A stretch of 25,964 nucleotides of DNA from Flavobacterium sp. UBA4098 (GCA_002382495.1 DFXW01000035.1:1-25964), one strand, 5' to 3'; positions 6,163 to 15,095 are shown, counted from the first letter of the stretch. The notes: generated by a model from the letters alone, not told the origin. Numbers and translations: made by a program.

Positions 6163-9100
6163 AATAAATTAAAGTTAAGGTAGAATAATTCCAATTGAGT
6201 GGTATTGTATTGTAATAAAGTATCTAAATAATCAACTTGAATTGCCGTTGCATTCTCTAAACTTTGAATGTATTGAAAGAAATCAATTTCGCCATTTTTG
6301 TAACTTAATTGGGCAACCTTATTTATTTCTTCAGACAGTTTTTTACCGTGTTGTTCATAGTAATTAATTGCTTCTTGGTATTTCGTTACTTCATTTTTCT
6401 TTTGATTGAGATAATGTTCTAACTTTTGTTCTTCATTTTGTTTTTGTTGTTCCCAACTTTTTAAATCCAATTGGGCGACTTTAATTTTAGATTGTACACC
6501 TTTATAGAAAAGCGGTACTGCAATTCCAAATTGAAATCCATACAAAGATTGCGATAAGCCATTATTACGACCTTGAAAATAATCAATGTTAATGTCAGGA
6601 AGAGTATGTTGTTTTTGTAATGTAATTTGTTTTTTATAATTTTCAGTAATTTGCTCTAAATAAGATAAATGAAGTTCTTTACCCGAACTATTACTTCCTA
6701 AATCAAGTGGCTTCATTTGAGTATTCCCAATGACTATTTTTTCATCCGCTTGAACCAAAGAATTCAGTGATTCATATTGCGCTTGTATATCTTTTTCAAT
6801 TTGTGATTTCTTTGTTTTAATTTGCCCTGATTTGGCTTGAGCCGTAATCTTTTCTAAATAATTTGTTTCGCCTAATTCAAATCGGAGATTACTTGCTTTT
6901 GAAAAATTCTGATACAAACTATCCAAGTAATTATAGCGTTTTTCTTGATTTTGTAAATACACAATCTGTTCGTACACTTTAGAAACTACCAATGCTAGTT
7001 TATTCTTTTGTAAGTCGAATTTGGCTTTTTCTTTTTCATATTCTGAAGTAAGCACATTTTTCTTAGCCCCATAAACTGTAGGAAATTCAAATTTTTGCTG
7101 GATACCAAAAACACGTAATGGAAGATTATTTAACGCTAAATTGTTTTGATCATAACTGTAATAAAAAGTAGTTTTATCAATAGAATAAGCAGTTTTGATA
7201 TTGGTCTTCAACTTCTCTAATTGCAATTGTGACGCTTTTACTTCTTTATTATTTTCCAATGCCAAATGAATCATTCGTTCGCGTTCTGAATTGGTATTCT
7301 GGGCAACCAAAAAAGTAGAACTAAATAAGAATAGAAGTAAACAAGTTGTCTTGTGCTGCATTTTAAATTTTGGTTTTTTAAATTCTTTTCCGTCAAATAC
7401 TTTAAATAAAATAGGCATAACAATCATGGTTAATACAGTTGCCGTAAACAACCCACCAATCACTACTGTTGCCAATGGACGTTGTACTTCGGCTCCAGCA
7501 GAGGAAGAAATCGCCATGGGTAAAAATCCTAATGCTGCTGCGGCAGCAGTTAATAAAACAGGGCGCAAACGATCTGTAGTTCCTTTTAGAATTAACTCGT
7601 CCATATTTTTCATTCCGTGTTGTTTTAACTCTTTGAAGTGTTCTATAAGTACGATTCCATTCAAAACTGCAATTCCGAAAAGCGCAATAAAACCGACACC
7701 TGCCGAAATACTAAATGGTAAACCACGCATCCACAAAAATAATATTCCACCCACTGCAGAAAGCGGTATGGCTGAATACACCATCAAAGCTTCCTTAATC
7801 GATCCAAAAGCAAAATACAAAAGGATAAAAATCAAAAACAAAGCTATGGGAACTGCAATTAACAAACGGTCTTTGGCAGATTGAAGATTTTCAAATTGGC
7901 CACCATATTTCACATAATATCCTGCTGGTAGTTTAATTTTAGTATTCACTATTTTTTGAATATCGGTTACCACACTTTGTAAATCACGATTTCTAACATT
8001 AATACCTACTACTATGCGACGATTGGTATTGTCTCTTGAAATTTTGGCAGGTCCTTGTGTGTAGTCTATTGTTGCCAACTCACTCAACGGAATTTGTTGG
8101 CCGTTAGGAGTAGCAACATATAAGTTTTTTAAATCCTCAATATCGTGTCGGCTGCCTTCATTTAGTCGAACTACCATATCAAAGCGTTTTTCGCCTTCAA
8201 AAACGTTACCTACTGTTTTTCCTGCGAAACTCAAGGCTATCATTTCATTTAAGTCGGCAATATTCAAACCATAACGTGCAATTTTAGATCGATCGTATTG
8301 CACAAACATTTGTGGTAAACCTTCTGTTTTTTCGATAATTACATCGGATGCACCGTCAACATTTTTAATAGCACGTTCAATTTCATGTGCTTTTTGCGCC
8401 AAAATATCTAGGTTTTCTCCAAATATTTTTACCGCCACATCCGAACGCGTACCTGAAACCAATTCGTTAAATCGCATTTCAATAGGCTGTGTAAATTCGA
8501 TTTCCATATTCGGGATTTGTACTTCTAAAGCCGTTTTAATTTTATCTGCCAGTTCGTCTTTAGATTCAGCAGAAACCCATTCTGATTTGGGTTTCAATTT
8601 AACAATGATATCACTTTCCTCCATAGACATCGGATCTGTAGGGACTTCGGCAGCTCCTATCCTACTTACGACTTGGGTTACTTCGGGAAAATTTTTGAGA
8701 ATGATTTTTTCAATTTTGGTAGTAGTAGCAATCGTTTTAGTCAATGAAGTTCCAGTTTTCAATACCGGCTGAATTACAAAATCTCCTTCGTCCAAGGTGG
8801 GGATAAACTCACCTCCCATTGTACTAAAAATTGCAATTGCAAAAACTAAAAGTCCAATCGCACCATATAATACTTTTTTAGTATTGGCCAAAGCCCAAGT
8901 GATCAATGGTAAATACCAAGCATTTAATTTCTGAATCAATTGGTGTGAAAATGAATTTGGATTTTCTTCAGTTGGTTTTAAAAACAAAGAAGCCACCACA
9001 GGCACGTAAGTAAAACAGAACAACATTGCACCCAGTAATGCAAAACTAAATGTCATTGCCATGGGCTTGAACATTTTACCTTCTATTCCAGATAAAGACA

Positions 9101-10502
9101 GGATAGGAATAAAAACGATCAGAATAATTAACTGACCAAAAACCGCTGAATTCATCATTTTCGAAGCACTTTTAAAAGTGATTTGATCAATTTCAATTTG
9201 CTGGTCTTCTTTAGGTAAAGTAGCTAAATGAGCGGATTTATGTGCAATTTGAAACGCAATAAATTCAACAATAATTACCGCTCCGTCTATTATGATTCCA
9301 AAATCAATAGCCCCTAAACTCATTAAATTAGCATCAATGCCAAAAATATTCATGAACGAAATGGCAAACAATAAACAAAGTGGAATTACCGAAGCAACCA
9401 CCAATCCAGAGCGCCAGTTTCCTAACAATAAAACTACTACAAAAATTACGATTAAACAGCCTAAAATTAAATTTTCAGCAACGGTAAAAGTGGTTTTACC
9501 TACCAATTCACTTCGTTCCAAAAATCCGTTTATATGCACTCCTTCAGGTAAGGATTTCTGAATTTCGGCTACACGTTTTTTTACATCGGTAATAACTTGT
9601 TTTGAGTTGCCTCCTTTTAGCATCATTACCTGACCTAATACTTTTTCACCTTCTCCATTACCCGTAATAGCACCAAAACGGTTGGCGTGACCAAACTGTA
9701 CTTGCGCAATATTTTTGATATAAACGGGCATACCGTTGGTGTTCTTTACAACAATATTTTCAATATCATCTAACGATTTAACCTTTCCCTCACCACGAAT
9801 GAAATAACTCTGGTTGACTTTTTCAATATAAGCACCTCCTGCAATACTGTTGTTTTTTTCCAAAGCAGAAAAAACCTCAGTCATACTAATATTCATGGCT
9901 TTTAATCGAGCAGGATAAAGAGCAATTTCATATTGTTTTAAATAACCACCCCAGGTATTAATTTCTACTACACCTTTAATTCCGGATAATTGACGCTTAA
10001 CTACCCAATCTTGAATGGTTCTCAAATCGGCAACAGAATAGTTGGACTTAAATTCGGGAGTAACTTCTAAAGTGTATTGGTAAATCTCCCCTAAGCCTGT
10101 GGTAATAGGTCCCATTTCAGGAGTTCCAAAACCAAATGGAATTTTTTCAGAGGCCGATTTTATTTTTTCTGCAATTAATTGTCTTGGTAAATAAGTACCT
10201 AAATCATCTTCAAATACAATAGTAACTACTGATAATCCAAATTTAGAAATCGAACGAATTTCTTTGACTCCAGGCAAATTAGCCATTTCAATTTCTACTG
10301 GATAAGTAATAAATTGTTCAATATCTTGAGTAGATAGATTGCGAGAGGTAGTAATTACTTGGACCTGATTATTAGTAACATCGGGAACTGCTCCAATTGA
10401 AATTTGAAAAAGGGAATAAATTCCAAAGCTAAATATTCCTAGTGTTAAGAGTAATATAATCAGTTTATTTTTTAAACTAAAAGTTATAATTTTTTCGAGC
10501 AT
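6159..10502 (-). CDS. Heavy-metal RND pump fused to a TolC-like outer-membrane channel (CzcA-type + OMF)
   Basis: A 1447-residue natural fusion. Residues 1 to about 1040 are a complete HME-type RND proton/cation antiporter: a first membrane span at about 13-33, a periplasmic porter domain, and the TM4 signature AIDFGIIIDGAVIIVE, with Asp400 and Asp406 as proton-relay candidates. A second half follows with GLPFSISAGVGFIALFGIAVLNG. The porter segment EMRFNELVSGTRSDVAVKIFG is of the CzcA (Co/Zn/Cd/Ni) type rather than the CusA copper type. From Met1048 a second signal-like hydrophobic segment begins (LLLFLFSS), followed by about 380 residues of TolC/CzcC-type outer-membrane factor with long helices. 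No stop separates the two parts. It is the first gene of a four-gene operon with adaptor, ferritin-VIT and a small membrane protein. Family function is clear; the exact metal is not. Confidence 0.93.
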   Translation of the reverse strand: MLEKIITFSLKNKLIILLLTLGIFSFGIYSLFQISIGAVPDVTNNQVQVITTSRNLSTQDIEQFITYPVEIEMANLPGVKEIRSISKFGLSVVTIVFEDDLGTYLPRQLIAEKIKSASEKIPFGFGTPEMGPITTGLGEIYQYTLEVTPEFKSNYSVADLRTIQDWVVKRQLSGIKGVVEINTWGGYLKQYEIALYPARLKAMNISMTEVFSALEKNNSIAGGAYIEKVNQSYFIRGEGKVKSLDDIENIVVKNTNGMPVYIKNIAQVQFGHANRFGAITGNGEGEKVLGQVMMLKGGNSKQVITDVKKRVAEIQKSLPEGVHINGFLERSELVGKTTFTVAENLILGCLIVIFVVVLLLGNWRSGLVVASVIPLCLLFAISFMNIFGIDANLMSLGAIDFGIIIDGAVIIVEFIAFQIAHKSAHLATLPKEDQQIEIDQITFKSASKMMNSAVFGQLIILIVFIPILSLSGIEGKMFKPMAMTFSFALLGAMLFCFTYVPVVASLFLKPTEENPNSFSHQLIQKLNAWYLPLITWALANTKKVLYGAIGLLVFAIAIFSTMGGEFIPTLDEGDFVIQPVLKTGTSLTKTIATTTKIEKIILKNFPEVTQVVSRIGAAEVPTDPMSMEESDIIVKLKPKSEWVSAESKDELADKIKTALEVQIPNMEIEFTQPIEMRFNELVSGTRSDVAVKIFGENLDILAQKAHEIERAIKNVDGASDVIIEKTEGLPQMFVQYDRSKIARYGLNIADLNEMIALSFAGKTVGNVFEGEKRFDMVVRLNEGSRHDIEDLKNLYVATPNGQQIPLSELATIDYTQGPAKISRDNTNRRIVVGINVRNRDLQSVVTDIQKIVNTKIKLPAGYYVKYGGQFENLQSAKDRLLIAVPIALFLIFILLYFAFGSIKEALMVYSAIPLSAVGGILFLWMRGLPFSISAGVGFIALFGIAVLNGIVLIEHFKELKQHGMKNMDELILKGTTDRLRPVLLTAAAAALGFLPMAISSSAGAEVQRPLATVVIGGLFTATVLTMIVMPILFKVFDGKEFKKPKFKMQHKTTCLLLFLFSSTFLVAQNTNSERERMIHLALENNKEVKASQLQLEKLKTNIKTAYSIDKTTFYYSYDQNNLALNNLPLRVFGIQQKFEFPTVYGAKKNVLTSEYEKEKAKFDLQKNKLALVVSKVYEQIVYLQNQEKRYNYLDSLYQNFSKASNLRFELGETNYLEKITAQAKSGQIKTKKSQIEKDIQAQYESLNSLVQADEKIVIGNTQMKPLDLGSNSSGKELHLSYLEQITENYKKQITLQKQHTLPDINIDYFQGRNNGLSQSLYGFQFGIAVPLFYKGVQSKIKVAQLDLKSWEQQKQNEEQKLEHYLNQKKNEVTKYQEAINYYEQHGKKLSEEINKVAQLSYKNGEIDFFQYIQSLENATAIQVDYLDTLLQYNTTQLELFYLNFNLL

Positions 10503-10509
10503 AATCGAC

Positions 10510-10606
10510 TTGTATTGAATACTTCAAAAGTAAGTTATAAATTTATGTCTTTTCTTTAAAATAAACACATATATAATCTTAAATCACATATCGAGTTTCA
10601 ATACAA
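10510..10606. repeat. 10-bp inverted repeat in the divergent promoter region
   Basis: TTGTATTGAA (10510-10519) recurs as its exact reverse complement TTCAATACAA (10597-10606), 77 bp apart, between the divergent metal operon and sulfatase-fold gene. One copy lies between the -7 box and start codon of the left gene. The other lies at the -33 position of the right promoter (-7 box at 10627). Both positions would suit a repressor, but no regulator gene is in the window. Confidence 0.4.
10525..10532 (-). promoter_or_regulatory. Candidate -7 promoter box of the metal-export operon
   Basis: The minus strand reads TACTTTTG, a match to TAnnTTTG, 23 nt before the ATG of the RND-channel fusion. No TTG is present at the usual -33 distance, so the promoter may be weak or may need an activator. 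The TTGTATTGAA repeat lies between this box and the start codon. Confidence 0.4.
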
Positions 10607-10626
10607 TCAATTACTTTCAAATTGTT

Positions 10627-10634
10627 TATTTTTG
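10627..10634 (+). promoter_or_regulatory. -7 promoter box of the LtaS-like gene
   Basis: TATTTTTG matches TAnnTTTG and ends 17 nt before the ATG at 10652. A transcript from this box would begin after the upstream in-frame TTG (10622), which supports the ATG at 10652 as the true start. No clear -33 TTG was found. Confidence 0.5.
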
Positions 10635-10651
10635 CAAAAAACAAATTCAAA

Positions 10652-12748
10652 ATGTCTTTACTAAAAAAACTATCTCCATTTTATACATTGGCTTTATTCT
10701 ATATAATCGTAAGTCTTATTTTAAGAGTAGTATTATTATTTCATCCAATTACACAAGCTAGTTTTTCTGGGGTAGATACCCTTAAAATATTTACAATAGG
10801 CATGGTATCGGATAGTTTAGTTTTTATTGTTTTAAGTAGTTTATTATGGTTGTATTTACTATTTATATCCAATTCAAAATACCTACAACCAACAGGATAT
10901 ATAGTTTTTGGAGCATTGGTTAGTTTATTTTTATATGTAGCTTTTGGAAATACCATTTTAAACGAATATGGAGGAGCTTTACCTGAAATTGGAATGGCAT
11001 TTATCGGTTTAAAAACACTTCTTTTTGGTCTATTACTTTTTCTTCCAAAATACAGACATACTATTCGCTTTTGGTTATTTTCATTTGTGATTTTTCTATT
11101 TGTTACTTTGATACTTCAAAATGTAATTAGTGAATTTTTCTTTTGGAACGAATTTGGTGTAAAATACAATTTTATAGCAGTCAACTATTTGGTTTACACC
11201 AATGAAGTCATTGGAAATATCATACAATCATATCCCGTAATCCCAATATTTACGACACTTTTTCTAATTTCAGGAACAATTACTTTCTTCATTGTAAAAC
11301 ATTCCAAAAACTATATCGAATCGATTCCTACTTTCACGGAGAAAATCAAAATTCTAGGATTATATCTAGTGCTATTAGCATTTTCATTGGTTACTATTCC
11401 GTTCTTAGCTGCTAAAGAAAATTCGCAAAACATCTTTACTAATGAATTGCAATCCAATGGAATTTATAAATTCTATTTGGCTTTCATTCATAGTGAATTG
11501 GATTACTTTAAATTCTACAAAACGATTCCAAGTCAAGAAGCCTATACTACTTTAAAAAAGCAAATCCCAGGTATTTCTATCGAATCAACTTCGAGAGCAA
11601 TTGTTGGAAAAGGAAAAGAAACGCATAAAAACGTTGTACTGATTACAATTGAAAGCTACAGCGCTGATTTTATGAAAGCCTATGGCAACGAAAACAACAT
11701 TACCCCGTTTTTGGATGAGTTAGCAAACCAAAGTTTACAATTCACCAATTTGTACGCTGTGGGGAATCGAACTGTTCGTGGTCTCGAAGCCGTTACGCTT
11801 TGCTTTCCTCCAACGGCCGGAGAAAGTGTCGTAAAACGAAAAGACAATAAGAACAAATTTTCTACTGGAAATGTCTTCAAACAAAAAGGATATAATGTAA
11901 ACTACTTGTATGGTGGTGATGCCTTTTTTGATAATATGGAAGATTTCTTCTCTGGAAATGGCTATAGTATAATTGATAAGAAATCATTGAATCCGAGTGA
12001 AATTACTTTTGCTAATGTATGGGGAGTTTGTGATGAAGATATGGCAAACAAAGCAATCCAAGTTATGAATGCCGAAGCAAAAACAGGAAAGCCATTCTTT
12101 AATCATTGGATGACTGTAAGTAACCATCGACCATTTACGTATCCGAACAATAAAATTGACATTCCGGGTGACGCGAAATCAAGAGATGGAGGCGTAAAAT
12201 ACACCGACTATGCCTTGAAGCAATTCTTTGATATGGCCAAAAAACAAGCTTGGTTCAACAACACTGTCTTTGTGATTATTGCCGATCATTGTGCTTCTAG
12301 TGCAGGTAAAACAGAATTGCCTTTGGACAAATATAGAATTCCGGCTATGGTATATAGTCCTGGATTTATTGCACCTCAAAAGTACAACCAATTAATGTCC
12401 CAAATTGATGTAATGCCCACCCTAATGGGCTTATTGAATTTTAGCTATGAAAGTAAGTTTTACGGACAAGATGTTTTAGAATCTGATTACAAACCAAGAG
12501 CATTGATTGCTACCTATCAGGATTTAGGTTTGATAAAAGACAATGTTTTGACGATTATATCGCCTAAACAACAGGTCAAACAATTCCAATTGAGCTTGAA
12601 AGCAGACCAAAAAATGGCTCCTGAATTTCAACTTTATTATGACCAGGTATTATTGAAAAAGGAAAGAACCGACTTAGTCAAAGAAACGGTTTCATATTAT
12701 CAAACGGCCTCCGACTTATTGAAGAAAAAGAAGTACCAAAACAAATAA
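10652..12748 (+). CDS. LtaS-like alkaline-phosphatase-superfamily membrane phosphotransferase (sulfatase fold)
   Basis: The N-terminal 250-270 residues hold about five membrane spans. The rest is an extracytoplasmic sulfatase-fold domain. Metal and catalytic residues (numbered from the ATG at 10652) are present: Glu334 in TIESYSAD, nucleophile Thr374 in GNRTVRGLEA, His492 in SNHRPF, and Asp545-His546 in IADHCASSAG. A Thr in place of the sulfatase Cys/Ser points to a phosphotransferase, as in LtaS and the phosphoglycerol or phosphoethanolamine transferases. Gram-negative bacteria lack lipoteichoic acid, so the likely acceptor is a lipid or glycan in the periplasm; the substrate is unknown. The in-frame TTG at 10622 overlaps the -7 box region and was not used. 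The gene has its own promoter and ends at a terminator shared with acs. Confidence 0.88.
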   Translation: MSLLKKLSPFYTLALFYIIVSLILRVVLLFHPITQASFSGVDTLKIFTIGMVSDSLVFIVLSSLLWLYLLFISNSKYLQPTGYIVFGALVSLFLYVAFGNTILNEYGGALPEIGMAFIGLKTLLFGLLLFLPKYRHTIRFWLFSFVIFLFVTLILQNVISEFFFWNEFGVKYNFIAVNYLVYTNEVIGNIIQSYPVIPIFTTLFLISGTITFFIVKHSKNYIESIPTFTEKIKILGLYLVLLAFSLVTIPFLAAKENSQNIFTNELQSNGIYKFYLAFIHSELDYFKFYKTIPSQEAYTTLKKQIPGISIESTSRAIVGKGKETHKNVVLITIESYSADFMKAYGNENNITPFLDELANQSLQFTNLYAVGNRTVRGLEAVTLCFPPTAGESVVKRKDNKNKFSTGNVFKQKGYNVNYLYGGDAFFDNMEDFFSGNGYSIIDKKSLNPSEITFANVWGVCDEDMANKAIQVMNAEAKTGKPFFNHWMTVSNHRPFTYPNNKIDIPGDAKSRDGGVKYTDYALKQFFDMAKKQAWFNNTVFVIIADHCASSAGKTELPLDKYRIPAMVYSPGFIAPQKYNQLMSQIDVMPTLMGLLNFSYESKFYGQDVLESDYKPRALIATYQDLGLIKDNVLTIISPKQQVKQFQLSLKADQKMAPEFQLYYDQVLLKKERTDLVKETVSYYQTASDLLKKKKYQNK

Positions 12749-12773
12749 AAAAGGAGCCTTAATGGCTCCTTTT
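12749..12773. terminator. Bidirectional terminator between the LtaS-like gene and acs
   Basis: A perfect 10-bp stem, AAAAGGAGCC with GGCTCCTTTT, closes a 5-nt loop and is flanked by A and T runs on both strands. It starts immediately after the stop codon at 12748 and lies 22 nt beyond the end of the convergent acs gene, so it can serve both. Confidence 0.9.
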
Positions 12774-12794
12774 ATATTGTAAGTTGATTTGAAA

Positions 12795-14702
12795 TTATAG
12801 CTTTCCTGCTTTAATTTCTTCAATAACTTCAGGATTTAATAAAGTGGTCGTATCGCCAAAATTAGAGAAATCACCTTCGGCAATTTTACGCAAGATTCTA
12901 CGCATAATTTTTCCGGAACGAGTTTTAGGTAAACCAGAAACGAATTGAATTTTATCTAATTTCGCGATAGGCCCAATATGATCTGAAACATGTTGATTAA
13001 TTTCTTTACTCAAATTATCTCTATCTCGGTACTCCCCTGTTTCTTTTAAAATTACATAGCCGTACAAAGCGTTTCCTTTGATGTCGTGTGGGAAACCTAC
13101 AATTGCCGATTCAGCCACAGCTGGATGCTCGTTGATGGCGTCTTCAATTGGAGCAGTTCCTAAATTATGTCCCGATACAATCACCACATCATCTACACGA
13201 CCCGTAATTCTATAATAACCTACTTCGTCACGTAAAGCTCCATCACCAGTAAAATATTTACCTGGGAAAGCACTAAAATAAGTGTCTTTATAACGTTGGT
13301 GGTCTCCCCAAATAGTTCTGGCTATTCCAGGCCAAGGAAATTTGATACACAAACTACCTACCACTTGATTGCCTTCAATTTCGTTGCGTTTATCGTCCAT
13401 TAATACGGGTTGTATTCCCGGTAATGGTAGCGTGGCATAAGTGGGTTTAGTTGGGGTTACAAAAGCAATTGGAGAAATTAAAATACCACCTGTTTCAGTT
13501 TGCCACCAAGTATCAACGACGGGACATTTTTTGCCCCCTACGTGGTCATTGTACCAGTGCCATGCTTCTTCATTGATAGGTTCTCCTACGGATCCAATTA
13601 CTTTTAACGATTTGAATGGGAATTTTTGTACATAGTCTAAACTCTCTTTAGCCAATGCACGAATAGCAGTTGGCGCTGTGTAAAATTGAGTGACTTTGTG
13701 TTTTTCGATCACTTCCCAAAAACGACTGAAGTCGGGATAGGAAGGAATTCCTTCAAAAATAACCGTTGTGGCACCATTCAATAAAGGTCCGTACAAAATG
13801 TATGAATGACCTGTAATCCAACCTATATCAGCAGTACACCAAAAAATATCATTTTCTTCATAATTAAAAACATTTTTAAAGGTGTAGGCTGTATATACCA
13901 TGTAACCTGCCGTTGTATGCACCATTCCTTTTGGTTTTCCTGTAGAACCTGATGTATACAAAATAAACAAAGGATCTTCTGCATCCATTATTTCAGCAAC
14001 ATTATTCGTCAAAGCTTCATCTAATAAAGGTTGTAACCATTGGTCACGTCCTTCTTTCATATTGACAGTAGTATTCGTTCTTTTGGCAACTAATACAGAG
14101 CTTACAGAAGGGCAATTAACTAATGCATCGTCGATAATACCTTTTAAATCAATGGTTTTATTGCCACGGAATCCACCATCAGATGTGATCACCATTTTAC
14201 ATTCAGAATCATTTATTCTGGAAGCCACTGCTGAAGCAGAAAAACCTGCAAAAACAACCGAGTGAATGGCACCTATTCTAGCACAAGCTAAAACTGAAAC
14301 TGCCAATTCAGGTATCATTGGTAAATAAATACAAACACGATCACCTTTTTTAATGCCTTGTTCTCTTAAAACATTAGCCATTTTCCCAACACGTTCGTAG
14401 AGTTCATTATAAGTGATATGTAAAGCAGCTTCATTAGGGTCATTCGGCTCAAAAATAATCGCCGTTTTTTCACCTCTTTTAGCCAAATGTCGATCGATAC
14501 AGTTCTTAACAATATTAACTTTGGCTTCAGTAAACCATTTAATATCGGCATTTTCCATATTAAAGTCAACCACTTTATCCCATTGCTGGTACCAGGTAAA
14601 GTTTTCTTCTGCTATTTTTCCCCAAAATTTTCTTGGTTCGCGAATGGATTTATTATAGTGTTTAAAGTATTGCTCGAAATTATCAATTTTGTAGTAACTC
14701 AT
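12795..14702 (-). CDS. acs: Acetyl-CoA synthetase (AMP-forming)
   Basis: This enzyme activates acetate to acetyl-CoA through an acetyl-adenylate. The 635-residue length is close to the roughly 650 of the family. Visible motifs are the N-terminal W-rich segment (FTWYQQWDKVVDFN), the phosphate loop YTSGSTGKPKG at 249-259, TADIGWITGHSYILYGPL, the acetate/adenine-site motif DTWWQTETGG, the hinge region YRITGRVDDVVIVSGHNLG, and the C-terminal PKTRSGKIMRR with the catalytic Lys598. That Lys is the site of regulatory acetylation in other bacteria. It stands alone between terminators. An AAAGGAG sequence lies upstream but only 2 nt from the ATG, too close for a normal Shine-Dalgarno. No convincing promoter was found. 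A CGCAATATTTA motif shared with the pckA upstream region lies about 90 nt before the start. Confidence 0.97.
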   Translation of the reverse strand: MSYYKIDNFEQYFKHYNKSIREPRKFWGKIAEENFTWYQQWDKVVDFNMENADIKWFTEAKVNIVKNCIDRHLAKRGEKTAIIFEPNDPNEAALHITYNELYERVGKMANVLREQGIKKGDRVCIYLPMIPELAVSVLACARIGAIHSVVFAGFSASAVASRINDSECKMVITSDGGFRGNKTIDLKGIIDDALVNCPSVSSVLVAKRTNTTVNMKEGRDQWLQPLLDEALTNNVAEIMDAEDPLFILYTSGSTGKPKGMVHTTAGYMVYTAYTFKNVFNYEENDIFWCTADIGWITGHSYILYGPLLNGATTVIFEGIPSYPDFSRFWEVIEKHKVTQFYTAPTAIRALAKESLDYVQKFPFKSLKVIGSVGEPINEEAWHWYNDHVGGKKCPVVDTWWQTETGGILISPIAFVTPTKPTYATLPLPGIQPVLMDDKRNEIEGNQVVGSLCIKFPWPGIARTIWGDHQRYKDTYFSAFPGKYFTGDGALRDEVGYYRITGRVDDVVIVSGHNLGTAPIEDAINEHPAVAESAIVGFPHDIKGNALYGYVILKETGEYRDRDNLSKEINQHVSDHIGPIAKLDKIQFVSGLPKTRSGKIMRRILRKIAEGDFSNFGDTTTLLNPEVIEEIKAGKL

Positions 14703-14790
14703 ATCTCCTTTGTTTTGTATAAAAGTATTAAATCTAAAGTAATGATTAAAATATTTAAATTGAATAATTGGCTATACATTTTTAACAAAC

Positions 14791-14801
14791 CGCAATATTT
14801 A
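14791..14801. repeat. 11-base motif shared by acs and pckA upstream regions
   Basis: CGCAATATTTA is identical to 3344-3354 upstream of pckA. Here it is followed by CTGCG, giving a partial inverted repeat CGCA-N8-TGCG. The site is 89-99 nt upstream of the acs ATG. It could be an operator for a regulator of carbon metabolism; this is inference from two copies only. Confidence 0.35.
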
Positions 14802-14860
14802 CTGCGTTATTTAACAATATGACTGATTTTTGAATATTTCATTAATTAGATACTTAACTA

Positions 14861-14894
14861 AAAAAGCGAGATAGAACAAACTATCTCGCTTTTT
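14861..14894. terminator. Bidirectional intrinsic terminator downstream of ilvC
   Basis: A perfect 14-bp stem (AAAAAGCGAGATAG with CTATCTCGCTTTTT) closes a 6-nt loop, with T runs on both strands. It lies about 200 nt beyond the ilvC stop and is the first strong terminator after the leu-ilv operon. It would also shield acs from read-through. Confidence 0.88.
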
Positions 14895-14940
14895 ACGAAC
14901 AATATTCAATAACAATTAATTGTTTGCATTTATGTTAGGA

Positions 14941-14983
14941 ATTACATCACTTCATTTTCAATTGAAAATGAAGTGATTGTAAT
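14941..14983. repeat. Long perfect palindrome in the ilvC-acs gap
   Basis: Bases 14946-14977 are a 32-bp perfect palindrome with no loop; each half is 16 bp, centred on CAATTG. With one bulged base it extends to 14941-14983. The arms have no T tract after them, so it is not a standard terminator. An AGGAATTACA at 14937-14946 also has its reverse complement TGTAATTCCT at 15078-15087, framing about 150 bp. The rest of this roughly 390-bp gene-free stretch (14703-15095) holds the terminator at 14861 and the acs upstream motif. No coding sequence was seen. Confidence 0.7.
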
Positions 14984-15095
14984 TGGCATTACTTTATATC
15001 TATTAGTCTCAAAAAATGTAACTAATTCAAAATTTGGGATTTATGATGACATAATGCTGATTACGGTACATTAAATGTGTAATTCCTGTGCCTTA

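Noticed and set aside
7291..7884. A 197-codon open frame on the plus strand
   Set aside because: It lies antisense within the RND-channel fusion gene, has no recognisable motif, and is explained by the codon pattern of the real gene.
10622..10651. Upstream TTG start adding ten residues to the LtaS-like protein
   Set aside because: The TTG lies before the -7 box at 10627-10634, so it would not be in the transcript; the ATG at 10652 fits better.
14703..14711. AAAGGAGAT as a Shine-Dalgarno for acs
   Set aside because: The GGAG is only 2 nt from the ATG, too close for normal pairing, and such sites are generally not used strongly in this phylum.
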